64,000 nt of DNA from Cupriavidus cauae (GTDB lineage: Bacteria > Pseudomonadota > Gammaproteobacteria > Burkholderiales > Burkholderiaceae): the NCBI RefSeq assembly GCF_008632125.1, contig NZ_VWRN01000030.1:1-64000 (forward strand), written 5' to 3'. Shown here one piece after another: positions 1 through 7,924 of this stretch. The notes under the pieces were generated by a model. It was not told the origin of the DNA. It worked only from the letters and a program-made list of their open reading frames with translations, and did not search any database. Both the position numbers and the translations under genes were made by a program. The stretch's first letter is position 1. Every line of letters begins with the position of its first letter.

Positions 1-1
1 C

Positions 2-433
2 CGCGCGCTCGACGGCGGCGAGGCCGTCGCGATCGATCTGCGCGCCAGCATGGACTACCGCAAGGCGCATGTTCCCGGTGCGCGCTGGTCGATCCGCCCG
101 CGCCTGGCGCAGGCGGTGGCCGGCGAGACCCGCCCGCTGGTGCTGATCGCCGATCAGCCGCAGATCGCCGCGGCCGCCGCGCTGTCGCTGCCCGCGCAGC
201 AACGCGGCCTGGCGCGCGTGCTCGACGGCGGCATGTCCGCCTGGACCGCCGCCGGCCTGCCGCTGTCGGCCTCGCCGAACGAGCCCGCCGACCGCGACTG
301 CATCGACTACCTGTTCTTCGTGCACGACCGCCACGACGGCAACAAGGCCGCCGCGCGCCAGTACCTGGCGTGGGAAACCAACCTGATCTCCCAGCTCGAT
401 GACGCCGAGCTGGGCAGCTACCGCCTGCCGTAG
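2..433 (+). CDS. Rhodanese-like domain protein, 3' part only
   Basis: The frame is open from the window edge to a TAG at 431-433, so only the C-terminal ~143 residues are present. They show a rhodanese fold signature: an acidic 'AIDLR' strand, the 'HVPGARW' CDC25-like loop, and 'RVLDGGMSAWTAAGLP' near the end. Where the catalytic cysteine loop would lie, the sequence reads 'LIADQPQ' with no cysteine, so this repeat is probably a non-catalytic rhodanese module. A C-terminal stretch after 'DRDCIDYLFFVHDRHDGN' is typical of multi-rhodanese proteins in Burkholderiales. The stop is 25 bp before the next gene, which together with the downstream cystathionine beta-lyase suggests a sulfur-related operon. 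Confidence 0.8.
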   Translation, partial: RALDGGEAVAIDLRASMDYRKAHVPGARWSIRPRLAQAVAGETRPLVLIADQPQIAAAAALSLPAQQRGLARVLDGGMSAWTAAGLPLSASPNEPADRDCIDYLFFVHDRHDGNKAAARQYLAWETNLISQLDDAELGSYRLP

Positions 434-458
434 TACCACCACGCCTGGAGGAGTCCCC

Positions 459-1463
459 ATGAAAAGAACCATATCCCTGTCGATGCTCGGCCTGCTGGCC
501 GCGGCGCACCTGACCGCGGTCCCCCTCGCCACCGCCAGCGCGCAGCCGCTGACGCCGGTCGGCGGCTATCCGAGCCAGCCGATCCGCTTCGTCTCGCCCT
601 TCCCCGCCGGCGGCGGCAACGATGCGATCACGCGCATCGTCACCAACAAGCTGACCGCCATCACGGGCCAGCCCGCGGTGGTCGACAACCGCGGCGGCGC
701 GGGCGGCAATATCGGCGCGAAGCTGGTGGCCGAGACCAAGCCGGACGGCTATACGCTGCTGACCTCGCAGGTGTCGCTGATGGCCGTCAATCCGACGCTG
801 TACTCGTCGGCGGGCTTCGATCCGATCAAGAGCTTCACGCCCATCACGCAGTTGAACGCCGCGCCGCTGGCCATCGTCGTCGCCGCCGATTCGCCGCTGA
901 AGACCTTCGCCGACCTGGTCACGCAGGCCAGGGCCGAGCCGGGCAAGCTGACCTACGCGACGCCGGGCAACGGCACGCTGTCGCATCTGGTCGGCGTGGT
1001 GCTCGACAAGGACCACAAGATCGCGCTGACGCACGTGCCGTACAAGGGTGCGGGTCCGGCCATCACCGATCTGCTCGGCGGCCAGGTGGCGACGCTGATT
1101 ACCTCGACCTCGTCGGTCGCGGGCTTCGTGCAGAGCGGCAAGATGCGCGTGCTGGCGGTGACCAGCCCGAAGCGCCTGGGCGTGTTCGCCAAGGTCCCGA
1201 CGCTCGACGAGCTTGGCTACAAGAACACCAGCTTCGAGGACTGGTACGGGATCTTCGCGCCGGCCGGCACCTCGCCGGAGCGCGTCGCCTACCTGCGCGC
1301 CTCGATCGTGCGGGTGCTGCAGTCGCCCGAGGTCGTCAAGCTGATCCACGACGGCGGCAGCGAGGTCGTCGCCAGCACGCCCGAGGCCTTTGCCGCGCAG
1401 CTCAACAGCGATATCGCGAAGTGGTCGCGCATCGTCAAGCTGTCGGGCGCGAAGATCGACTGA
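459..1463 (+). CDS. Bug-family (tripartite tricarboxylate transporter type) periplasmic solute receptor
   Basis: A 334-residue secreted receptor. The start at 459 has GGAGGAG at 447-453; an earlier in-frame ATG at 399 lies inside the upstream gene. The N-terminus is a signal peptide (MKRT, hydrophobic core, cleavage near 'TASAQP'). The mature protein begins with the Bug hallmark 'YPSQPIRFVSPFPAGGGND' and contains 'GGAGGNIGAKLVAETKPDGYT' and 'GKLTYATPGNGTLSHL', the usual ligand-loop regions. Bug proteins bind carboxylates or other small metabolites in the periplasm. No TctA/TctB membrane partners are nearby, so it is an orphan receptor. It lies between a rhodanese gene and cystathionine beta-lyase with 25 and 22 bp spacers, which hints at a sulfur-containing ligand, by inference only. 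Confidence 0.9.
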   Translation: MKRTISLSMLGLLAAAHLTAVPLATASAQPLTPVGGYPSQPIRFVSPFPAGGGNDAITRIVTNKLTAITGQPAVVDNRGGAGGNIGAKLVAETKPDGYTLLTSQVSLMAVNPTLYSSAGFDPIKSFTPITQLNAAPLAIVVAADSPLKTFADLVTQARAEPGKLTYATPGNGTLSHLVGVVLDKDHKIALTHVPYKGAGPAITDLLGGQVATLITSTSSVAGFVQSGKMRVLAVTSPKRLGVFAKVPTLDELGYKNTSFEDWYGIFAPAGTSPERVAYLRASIVRVLQSPEVVKLIHDGGSEVVASTPEAFAAQLNSDIAKWSRIVKLSGAKID

Positions 1464-1485
1464 TTGCCGATGCCGCTTTGACGCC

Positions 1486-2670
1486 ATGCCAGATCCCATC
1501 CAACATTCGCCGCTGACCACGCTGATCCACGCCGGCAAGGCGCTCGACTATCCGGGCGGCCGCCCCGTCAATCCTCCGGTCGTGCGCAGCAGTACGGTGC
1601 TGTTCGACACGGTGGCGCAGCAGCGCGAGGCACGCGCACGGCGCGGCGAGGAACGCCTGTTCACCTACGGCGCGCGCGGCACGCCGACCAGCTTCGCGCT
1701 CGAGGACGCGGTCTGCGCGCTCGAAGGCGGCTATCGGACGCGGCTGTATCCGACCGGGCTCGCCGCGATCGGCATGACGCTGCTGGCCTATCTGCGACCC
1801 GGCGACCATGTGCTGATGGCCGACTGCGTCTACGAGCCGGTGCGCCATCTGGCCGACACCTTCCTGCGCGATCACGGCATCCGCGTCGATTTCTACGCCG
1901 CCGACGGCAGCGACCTCGAGGCCCGCATCGAGCCCGCCACGCGCATGTTGTACGCCGAATGCCCGGGCTCGCTGGTCTACGAGATGTGCGACCTGCGCCG
2001 GCTGTCGGCGCTGGCGCGGCGGTACGGGCTGCTGCTGGTGGCCGACAACACCTGGGGCTCCGGCCTGCAATACCGGCCGCTGGCGCTCGGCGCCGATGTC
2101 TCCATCATGGCCGCGACCAAATACCTGTCCGGGCATTCCGACGTGATGATGGGTACGGTGACGACCACCGAGGACGCCTGGCAACCGCTGTCCACGCTGG
2201 CCGACAGCTTCGGCATCGCGGTGAGCCCCGACGATGCCTATCTGGTGCTGCGCGGCATCCGCAGCCTGGCGCCGCGGCTGGCGATGCACGAGGCCAACGC
2301 GCTGGCGGTGGCCGACTGGCTGACGCAGCGCCCCGAGGTCGCCACGGTGTTCTGCCCCGCGCTGCCCGCCGATCCGGGCCACGCGCTGTGGCAGCGCGAT
2401 TGCACCGGCACCAACGGCCTGCTGTCGTTCGAACTGCGCAGTCACGACCTTTCCGCCGCGGAACGCTTCATCGACGCCCTGACGCTGTTCGGCATCGGCG
2501 CTTCCTGGGGCGGCTACGAAAGCCTGGCGACGCTGTCGGACGTCAAGCGCGCCCGCAGCGTCGGCGACTGGTCGGGCCGCGGGCCGATCGTCCGGCTGCA
2601 TGTCGGGCTCGAGGATCCGCGCGATCTGATCGCGGATCTCGAGCAGGGGCTGGCGGCGATGGGCCGATGA
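1486..2670 (+). CDS. metC: Cystathionine beta-lyase (PLP-dependent Cys/Met metabolism enzyme)
   Basis: A 394-residue PLP enzyme of the Cys/Met metabolism family, expected to cleave cystathionine to homocysteine, pyruvate and ammonia, though related enzymes act on other thioethers. Visible are the N-terminal 'TLIHAGKALDYPGGRPVNPP' segment, 'YGARGTPTSFALEDAV', the aspartate in 'LLVADNTWGSG', and the Schiff-base lysine in 'AATKYLSGHSDVMMG' (about Lys212). 'DAYLVLRGIRSLAPRL' matches the MetC subgroup. The start at 1486 follows the upstream stop by 22 bp, without a strong Shine-Dalgarno, consistent with translation coupled to the Bug gene. The gene ends facing a second Bug gene on the other strand, 80 bp away. 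Confidence 0.88.
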   Translation: MPDPIQHSPLTTLIHAGKALDYPGGRPVNPPVVRSSTVLFDTVAQQREARARRGEERLFTYGARGTPTSFALEDAVCALEGGYRTRLYPTGLAAIGMTLLAYLRPGDHVLMADCVYEPVRHLADTFLRDHGIRVDFYAADGSDLEARIEPATRMLYAECPGSLVYEMCDLRRLSALARRYGLLLVADNTWGSGLQYRPLALGADVSIMAATKYLSGHSDVMMGTVTTTEDAWQPLSTLADSFGIAVSPDDAYLVLRGIRSLAPRLAMHEANALAVADWLTQRPEVATVFCPALPADPGHALWQRDCTGTNGLLSFELRSHDLSAAERFIDALTLFGIGASWGGYESLATLSDVKRARSVGDWSGRGPIVRLHVGLEDPRDLIADLEQGLAAMGR

Positions 2671-2698
2671 ACTGCAGGACGGCCGCGTAGCCGCCCGC

Positions 2699-2745
2699 CG
2701 TCGCTCGCTCTTGGTCGCCCTTGGTCGCTCTTGGTCGCCCGCAAT
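2699..2745. repeat. Imperfect short tandem repeat in the spacer between convergent genes
   Basis: The spacer between metC and the convergent Bug gene contains repeated 'ctcttggtcgccc' variants (about 12-13 bp, three to four copies). It is one of many unrelated short arrays found in spacers of this window. No gene is seen here. Confidence 0.7.
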
Positions 2746-2750
2746 CGCGC

Positions 2751-3752
2751 TCAATCCCCCTTGTACCCCGAGGTCCGGACGATGGGCGTCCAATGTTCGC
2801 TCAGGCGCTTCCTGCGTTCGACCACCTGTGCCGGCGTCGAGCCTGGCTGCGGCTCGTATCCGATCGCACGAATGCGTGCCTGCACGTCGGGCTGGGCGAG
2901 CACGGCCCGCATGGCCGTGTTCCAGCGCGCGATCTGCGCGGGCGGCGTACCGGCCGGCGCGTACAGCGCATAACCGGAACTGGCCAGCAGCGACGGGTAA
3001 CCCTGTTCGCCAAAGGTCGGCACATCGGGAAGCTGGCTGCTGCGCTGCTTGCCCGATACGGCCAGCACGCGCACCTTGCCGGCGCGGTGCTGCTCGACGA
3101 AGACGCCGAGCCCGTCGATCGCCGAGCCGATCTGGTTGCCCACCAGATTGGTGACCATGGCGGGCCCGCCCTGGAACGGCACGATCGACATGTCGACGCG
3201 GGTCTGGCGAGTGAAATCGAAGGCGAGGAAGTGCAACACCGATCCGAGTCCCGATACGCCCAGCGTGGCGGCGGCGGGATTCGCGTGGGCCGCCTTGACG
3301 TAGTCTGCCAGCGTCCGGTAAGGCGAACTTCCGCTGACCGCGATGCCATAGTCGAGCGCAGCCACCTCGGTGATCGGCGCGAAGTCCTTGTCGCGGTCGT
3401 ACCGCAGATTGCGGTAGACCAGCGGTGCGATGACCATCGTGTCGAACAGCGTCATCAGCACCGTATTGCCATCGGGCGCCGCCTGCTTCAACGTTTCGGC
3501 GGCTACCCGGGTGCTGGCGCCGGGGCGGTTTTCCACGATCACCGGCTGCTTCAGTTGGTCCTTCAGCCGGTCGACCAGCACGCGCGCCATCGCGTCGGCC
3601 GCGCCACCGGCGGGAAACGGAACGATAAAGCGGGCCGGCGCCTCGGCACGGGCCTGTCCCGGCGAACCCAAACCCAGGATGCAGCCCGCGGCCAGCGCGG
3701 AAATGGTGCCAATGGCGCGACGGCGCCCCGCTCGTGTTGCATTGCTCGACAT
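2751..3752 (-). CDS. Bug-family periplasmic solute receptor (orphan)
   Basis: A 333-residue receptor with a twin-arginine-like N-terminus ('RAGRRRAIGTISALAAGC') and cleavage near 'ARAEAPA'. The mature start 'RFIVPFPAGGAADAMARVL' and 'RPGASTRVAAETLKQAAPDGNT' are standard Bug landmarks, as is the late 'LYAPAGTPPAQIARWNTAMRAVL'. Length is normal. No transporter membrane genes adjoin it. It diverges from the flavin oxidase gene that follows, across a spacer of low-complexity 'cgtgtcgtgt' repeats, so the two may be linked functionally but this is inference. Ligand unknown. Confidence 0.9.
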   Translation of the reverse strand: MSSNATRAGRRRAIGTISALAAGCILGLGSPGQARAEAPARFIVPFPAGGAADAMARVLVDRLKDQLKQPVIVENRPGASTRVAAETLKQAAPDGNTVLMTLFDTMVIAPLVYRNLRYDRDKDFAPITEVAALDYGIAVSGSSPYRTLADYVKAAHANPAAATLGVSGLGSVLHFLAFDFTRQTRVDMSIVPFQGGPAMVTNLVGNQIGSAIDGLGVFVEQHRAGKVRVLAVSGKQRSSQLPDVPTFGEQGYPSLLASSGYALYAPAGTPPAQIARWNTAMRAVLAQPDVQARIRAIGYEPQPGSTPAQVVERRKRLSEHWTPIVRTSGYKGD

Positions 3753-3765
3753 GCCTGGTCTCCCC

Positions 3766-3826
3766 TGTCGTGTCTCGTGTGCTCGTGTGTCGTGTGTCGT
3801 GTTCTCGCGTGCTGGTGTGCTCGTGC
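3766..3826. repeat. Low-complexity 'tcgtgtgt' tandem repeat upstream of the Bug gene
   Basis: Repeats of 'cgtgtcgtgt' and 'gctcgtgtgt' fill the 5' leader region just before the start of the minus-strand Bug gene. They occupy the place where a promoter or ribosome site would be expected. No further element is recognised. Confidence 0.65.
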
Positions 3827-3976
3827 CCTGCGGCGACGCCAGGTCATCATGGTCAAGCCCGGCGGGAATGTCGAATCACGGTTATGAATGCGCCATCACG
3901 AATCCGAAATGGCGGGACGGCGAGGCGGTGCCGCATGATGGCGAGGCGTATTTCCGCCGACTCATCGTCCCGACCC

Positions 3977-5299
3977 ATGTCCCTGTCATCGCCCTGCACC
4001 ATCTCGACCACCGCTGTTCCGCCTCGGCCGCAATCGGCGCCCAGCCGCCCGGCCGCTTCGGCCAGGATCGCCGTCGTCGGCGCCGGCATCGTCGGGCTGT
4101 GCATCGCGCTGTCGTTGCGGCGCCTGGGCCGCGATGTGGTCCTCTACGACGCCTTGCCTCCCGGCGGCGGCGCGTCGTTCGGCAATGCGGGCCTGATCAG
4201 CGTGGACAGCTGCATTCCGATCGCGCTGCCCGGCATGGTATGGCAGCTGCCGAAGTGGCTGCTCGACCGGCATGGGCCGCTGGCGATCCATCCGCCGCGG
4301 CTGCTGGCCGCCGCGCCATGGTTGCGCGCATGGGTGCGTGCCAGCCGTCCGCAGCAGGTCGAGCGCGCCGCGCGCGCACTGCGCGCATTGCATGCGCCGG
4401 CGCTGGACGGCTACCGCGAACTGCTGGGCGACGCCGCGGCCAGCGCGGTGATCCAGGCTCGAGGGCACTTGCACCTGTGGTCGGCCCAGCGCCCACCATC
4501 GCGCGCCGATCGGCTCGTCGCGCGCTTGCGGCAGGAACAGGACGTCGCCACGGAGCCGTTGACGCCGGCCCAGCTGAAGGCCCTGATGCCGGACCTGGCC
4601 GATCACGTCCGAGGCGGCATCCGCTTTCCGCGGCATGCGCACGCGATCGATCCGCAGCGGCTGACGCAGGCGCTGGCAAGCCAGTTCGAGCGCGAAGGCG
4701 GCAAGATCCGCCTGCGCCGCGTGCAGCGGCTGCAGCCTTGCCACGACGGCGGCTTCCGCTTGTGGACCCATCAGGGAGACGACCGTGCCGACCGTGTGGT
4801 GGTGGCGGCCGGCGCCTTCTCCGGGGAATTGCTCGATCCGCTGGGCGTGCGCCTGCCGCTGGAGGCCGAACGGGGCTATCACGTGCAATTGCCAAACCCC
4901 GGCGTGGCAGTGCCGGTGCCCTTCATCTACAAGGATCAGGCGGTCGCCGTCACGCCGATGGAAGGCGGCCTGCGCTTCGCCGGCACCGTCGAGATCGCCG
5001 GGCTGCGCCATCCGCCGGACGAGCGCCGCACCGAGGCGATCCTGGCCGCCGCGCGCCGCTTGTTCCCGGGCATCGATACGCGAGGCGCGAGCGTCTGGCT
5101 TGGCCTGCGTCCTTCCACGCCGGACAGCGTGCCGATCATCGACGAGCTGCCGGCGCATCCGGGCCTGTATCTCGCCTGCGGCCACGGCCACACCGGCTTG
5201 ACGGGCGCGCCGATGACCGGCCGGCTGATGGCCGCGCGCGTGGCCGGCGTGCCGTGCGCGCTCGACCCGTCGCCCTACCGGCTCTCGCGCTTTTCCTGA
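3977..5299 (+). CDS. FAD-dependent oxidoreductase, D-amino-acid dehydrogenase (DadA)-like
   Basis: A DAO-family flavoenzyme of about 440 residues. The ADP-binding motif 'ARIAVVGAGIVGLCIALSL' begins about 30 residues in, followed by 'GGGASFGNAGLIS', a DadA hallmark. The C-terminal motif 'VWLGLRPSTPDSVPIID' with 'YLACGHGHTGLTGAPMTGR' completes the FAD site. Family members oxidise D-amino acids, sarcosine or related amines to oxo acids in the cytoplasm or at the membrane face. The start is uncertain: ATGs at 3884, 3935 and 3977 are in frame, none with a strong Shine-Dalgarno; 3977 gives a length closest to the family. The 3' end overlaps the convergent LysR gene by 25 bp. Confidence 0.85.
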   Translation: MSLSSPCTISTTAVPPRPQSAPSRPAASARIAVVGAGIVGLCIALSLRRLGRDVVLYDALPPGGGASFGNAGLISVDSCIPIALPGMVWQLPKWLLDRHGPLAIHPPRLLAAAPWLRAWVRASRPQQVERAARALRALHAPALDGYRELLGDAAASAVIQARGHLHLWSAQRPPSRADRLVARLRQEQDVATEPLTPAQLKALMPDLADHVRGGIRFPRHAHAIDPQRLTQALASQFEREGGKIRLRRVQRLQPCHDGGFRLWTHQGDDRADRVVVAAGAFSGELLDPLGVRLPLEAERGYHVQLPNPGVAVPVPFIYKDQAVAVTPMEGGLRFAGTVEIAGLRHPPDERRTEAILAAARRLFPGIDTRGASVWLGLRPSTPDSVPIIDELPAHPGLYLACGHGHTGLTGAPMTGRLMAARVAGVPCALDPSPYRLSRFS

Positions 5300-6198
5300 G
5301 TTCCCATCCGCAGCAGGATGTCGCGGGCCAGTTCGATCAGCGCGCGCGGCTGCAGCTCCTGCGTCCGCGATTTCAGCCAGTAGGCGCGGTACGACAGCCG
5401 GCGCGACGACGACAGCGGCAGCACGCTCAGGCGGGATGCCCCGAACAGCTGCGCCGGCAGGCCATCGAACAGCATGAAGCCCAGGCCCTCGGCCACCATG
5501 CCGCACGCCGAGATGGCCGCGGGACATTCGGCAACCGGTACCGGCATGGCGCCGCAGGGTTCGAACAGCCGCTCCACCACGTCCTCGATGCCCTCGATCC
5601 GGGACAGCGAGATCATCGGCTCATCGAGCAACTGGCTCGGCTCCACCACCGCCTGGCGTGCGAGACGATGGCCAGGCGGCAGGTAGCAGAGCATCGGCAG
5701 CTCGGCCAGCAGTTCGCTGTCGACGCCCGGAATATCCGGCACCTCCAGCGCGAAGCCGATGTCCGCCTTGCGCGAGCCGATCAAGGCGGCCACATGGTGC
5801 GCGACGCGGGAATGCACCGAAAAAAAGATATCGGGATACTGCCGCGCATAGGTGGCGGCGAGCCGAGGCAGCACGGTCGCGCCAAAGGCCGGCGTGCACG
5901 CGATCGAAATCCGCTGGCGCTGGTCTTGCTCGATGCGCTGGCAGAAGGCGTTGATGGCATCGAGACCGATGAAGGACTTCTCGATTTCCTCGAACAGCAT
6001 GTCCGCACCGGGCGTCGGCACCAGCCGCCCGCCGCGGCGATCGAACAGCAGGAAGCCAAGGCGCTCCTCGGCGTCGCGCAACACGTTGCTGATCGCGGGC
6101 TGCGTCACATGCAGGCGGGTGGCCGCGCCCGTCACCGAACCGGTCAGGATGATCGCGTGGACCGTTTCGATATGGCGGAAACTGAGTTTTCTTCGCAT
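5275..6198 (-). CDS. LysR-family transcriptional regulator
   Basis: A 307-residue LTTR. The N-terminal winged helix-turn-helix is clear: 'FRHIETVHAIILTGSVTGAATRLHVTQPAISNVL', followed by the linker helix and an effector domain with 'IGFALEVPDIPGVDSELL' and 'EGLGFMLFDGLPAQL'. The start at 6198 ('MRRKLSFRH') is preferred over an ATG at 6252, because LTTR helix-turn-helix domains begin within ten residues of the start. It overlaps the DadA-like gene tail to tail by 25 bp, so that enzyme is a plausible target. Its upstream region holds a perfect 8-bp inverted repeat at 6305-6331, which may be its own or another regulator's site. Confidence 0.9.
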   Translation of the reverse strand: MRRKLSFRHIETVHAIILTGSVTGAATRLHVTQPAISNVLRDAEERLGFLLFDRRGGRLVPTPGADMLFEEIEKSFIGLDAINAFCQRIEQDQRQRISIACTPAFGATVLPRLAATYARQYPDIFFSVHSRVAHHVAALIGSRKADIGFALEVPDIPGVDSELLAELPMLCYLPPGHRLARQAVVEPSQLLDEPMISLSRIEGIEDVVERLFEPCGAMPVPVAECPAAISACGMVAEGLGFMLFDGLPAQLFGASRLSVLPLSSSRRLSYRAYWLKSRTQELQPRALIELARDILLRMGTQEKRESR

Positions 6199-6304
6199 GA
6201 CGGTACCGGGAATGGCCGGTGGCCTGCTGCCTTCGGCCGGGTGGAGGCACATCGCAGAACGGCGCGGAGAGCTGCGATCGGGCTGTCACTCGCGCTCCTC
6301 GGCG

Positions 6305-6331
6305 TTTAATCGAAGCTGTTTACCGATTAAA
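6305..6331. promoter_or_regulatory. Inverted repeat TTTAATCG-N11-CGATTAAA, candidate operator
   Basis: A perfect 8-bp dyad (6305-6312 and 6324-6331) with an 11-bp spacer lies in the most AT-rich patch of the window, about 107-133 bp upstream of the LysR start. Its size and position fit a dimeric regulator site, possibly LysR autoregulation or control of a plus-strand transcript that ends at 6453. The binding protein is not known. Confidence 0.55.
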
Positions 6332-6339
6332 TTTAGCCC

Positions 6340-6453
6340 ACTTTCACAAAAATTATTTAAACATCACATTTCAGCGATGCCGCGAGGGCGTTCGCCAGGA
6401 CAGTTTTCGCCGGCCAATGGCGCCCGTCACGCGGTCCCCAGGACCGCGTTTTT
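6340..6453 (+). ncRNA. Candidate small RNA with intrinsic terminator
   Basis: Downstream of the AT-rich dyad lies an AT-rich stretch that could hold a promoter, then about 80 bp with potential hairpins ('ggcgttcgcc' near 6387 and 'cgcc...ggcg' near 6412). It ends in a strong terminator at 6429-6453. No convincing protein is encoded: a 33-codon frame from 6377 runs through the terminator. The plus-strand terminator belongs to no visible gene, because the nearest plus-strand gene upstream ends at 5299 with a convergent gene between. The 5' end given here is a guess. Confidence 0.35.
6429..6453 (+). terminator. Rho-independent terminator not attached to a known gene
   Basis: A perfect 9-bp stem (acgcggtcc / ggaccgcgt) with a 3-base loop is followed directly by TTTTT on the plus strand. 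Read on the minus strand it has no U-tract, so it acts on a plus-strand transcript starting between about 6200 and 6428. Confidence 0.7.
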
Positions 6454-6832
6454 CGGGCCGGCTCGGCAAAGCAGGTAAACTACCGCCCGTTCGCCGTACC
6501 GGGGACGACCCGGAACACGCCTTCACCGTCCGCCCTGCACGAGCCGGAACGACGCGCGAGGTGGGCGCCGGCGAACCCAGCCACAAGGCCCTCGGGCCCA
6601 CTCCCGCGGCGCCGGACCGTCCGGCATCGCACAGGCTTGCCCGGCTCCACTGCCGGCATTCGCCGCCAGCAAGGCAACGTCGCCCATCTCGACCTTCGCC
6701 CGGGACACGCGCCACCGCGCACGTCCCGATGACGACCCGCGTGCCCGCGCGGGACTGGTACCGCAGGCCATCGGCCTGACGGGTCCGCCGGCGCCGTGCG
6801 CGTCGGACGGGTCCGACCTCGGAGGACAATCC
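6454..6832. other. Gene-free spacer upstream of the porin
   Basis: About 380 bp between the orphan terminator and the porin start. Open frames exist on both strands but have no family resemblance or ribosome sites. The only clear element is the porin Shine-Dalgarno GGAGGA at 6821-6826. It may contain the porin promoter and leader; no -35/-10 pair was convincing. Confidence 0.5.
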
Positions 6833-7924
6833 ATGAAGAAGACAGCCAGCCCCTGGCTGCTGGCGGCCGGGCTGTTGCCCGTCGCCGCCCTGTCCGGCAC
6901 CGCGCATGCGGAGCCCGGCGTCACGCTGTACGGCATCGTCAGTTCGGCGGTGCGCTACACCTCGAACCTCGACGGCCATCGCAACGACCAGCTTGCGCTG
7001 GTCTCCGGCGGCATGGTCGGCAGCCGCTTCGGCATCAAGGGCGATGAAGACCTCGGCGGCGGCAATCACGCGATCTTCCAGCTCGAAGCGGGCGTCGGCA
7101 GCGACGACGGCCGCCTGGGCTACAACGCGCTGTTCGGCCGGCAGGCCTATGTCGGCCTGAAGGGCGACTGGGGCAGCCTGACCTTCGGGCGCCAGTACAA
7201 CGCGCTGAACAATATCGGCTGGGCCTTCAATCCGCTCGACCAGGGCTGGGGCAACTTCTGGTCGGACCCGCTGTACCTGGGCGGCGACATCTTCATCCAG
7301 GACTACCGGATCAACAACAGCGTGGTGTACCAGCGCACGATGGGCCCGCTGACCGTGCAACTGGACTACGGCGCCGGCGAGCAGCCCGGCAGCATGGTCC
7401 GCGGCACCACGCTGGGCGGCGGCGCGCTGTACCAGCAGGGACCGGTGGCGTTCGGCGTCGCCTACGACCAGCGCAAGAACGACGATGGCAGCGGCACGGT
7501 GCGCAACTACACGGTCGGCGGCTCGTATGCGTTCGGCAAGGCCAAGGCCTTCGTCGGCCATATGGGCCGGCGGGAATCGGCCAGCGATGCGCGCTACGCC
7601 ATTGCCTTCGCGGGGCTCGGCTATCAGCTGACGCCGGCGCTGCATCTGTCGGGCGCCTACTACCGCTACTGGCAGAACGGCAACGTGGCCACGCAGTTCC
7701 AGGACGTGCCGGTGCCGCTGGGCAGCGGCAATGCCGACAGTGTCGCGGTGGTGGCCGACTACGCGCTGTCCAGGCGCACCCACGTCTATGTCGAGGCCGA
7801 TGCCGCGCGAGCGCGCGGTGGCGCGGTCGGGCGCGAGACCGAGTACTGGGCCGGCACGCCCGCGCTCGATGTCGACAGCACCACGCGCGTCGGCGTGATG
7901 GTCGGCATGCGTCATCACTTCTGA
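6833..7924 (+). CDS. Outer-membrane general porin (Gram-negative porin, Burkholderiales type)
   Basis: A 363-residue beta-barrel porin. A signal peptide (MKKTASPWLLAAGLLPVAAL...TAHA) precedes the typical first strand 'EPGVTLYGIVSSAVRYTSN'. The constriction-loop region follows 'RQAYVGLKGDWGSLTFGRQYN', and the chain ends in aromatic 'VGMRHHF', the signature recognised by the Bam machinery. Such trimeric porins allow diffusion of small hydrophilic solutes. The ribosome site GGAGGA is 6 bp before the ATG. The gene overlaps the convergent osmoprotectant-type transporter gene by 10 bp; whether they are functionally linked is unknown. Confidence 0.93.
   Translation: MKKTASPWLLAAGLLPVAALSGTAHAEPGVTLYGIVSSAVRYTSNLDGHRNDQLALVSGGMVGSRFGIKGDEDLGGGNHAIFQLEAGVGSDDGRLGYNALFGRQAYVGLKGDWGSLTFGRQYNALNNIGWAFNPLDQGWGNFWSDPLYLGGDIFIQDYRINNSVVYQRTMGPLTVQLDYGAGEQPGSMVRGTTLGGGALYQQGPVAFGVAYDQRKNDDGSGTVRNYTVGGSYAFGKAKAFVGHMGRRESASDARYAIAFAGLGYQLTPALHLSGAYYRYWQNGNVATQFQDVPVPLGSGNADSVAVVADYALSRRTHVYVEADAARARGGAVGRETEYWAGTPALDVDSTTRVGVMVGMRHHF

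Noticed and set aside
1435..2793. Long antisense open frame opposite metC
   Set aside because: Long antisense frames are common at this GC content; its translation is Arg/Gln/His-rich without domain features, while metC on the other strand is complete.
6377..6478. Small open frame of 33 codons downstream of the AT-rich dyad
   Set aside because: It runs through a strong terminator and lacks a ribosome site; a non-coding transcript explains the sequence better.
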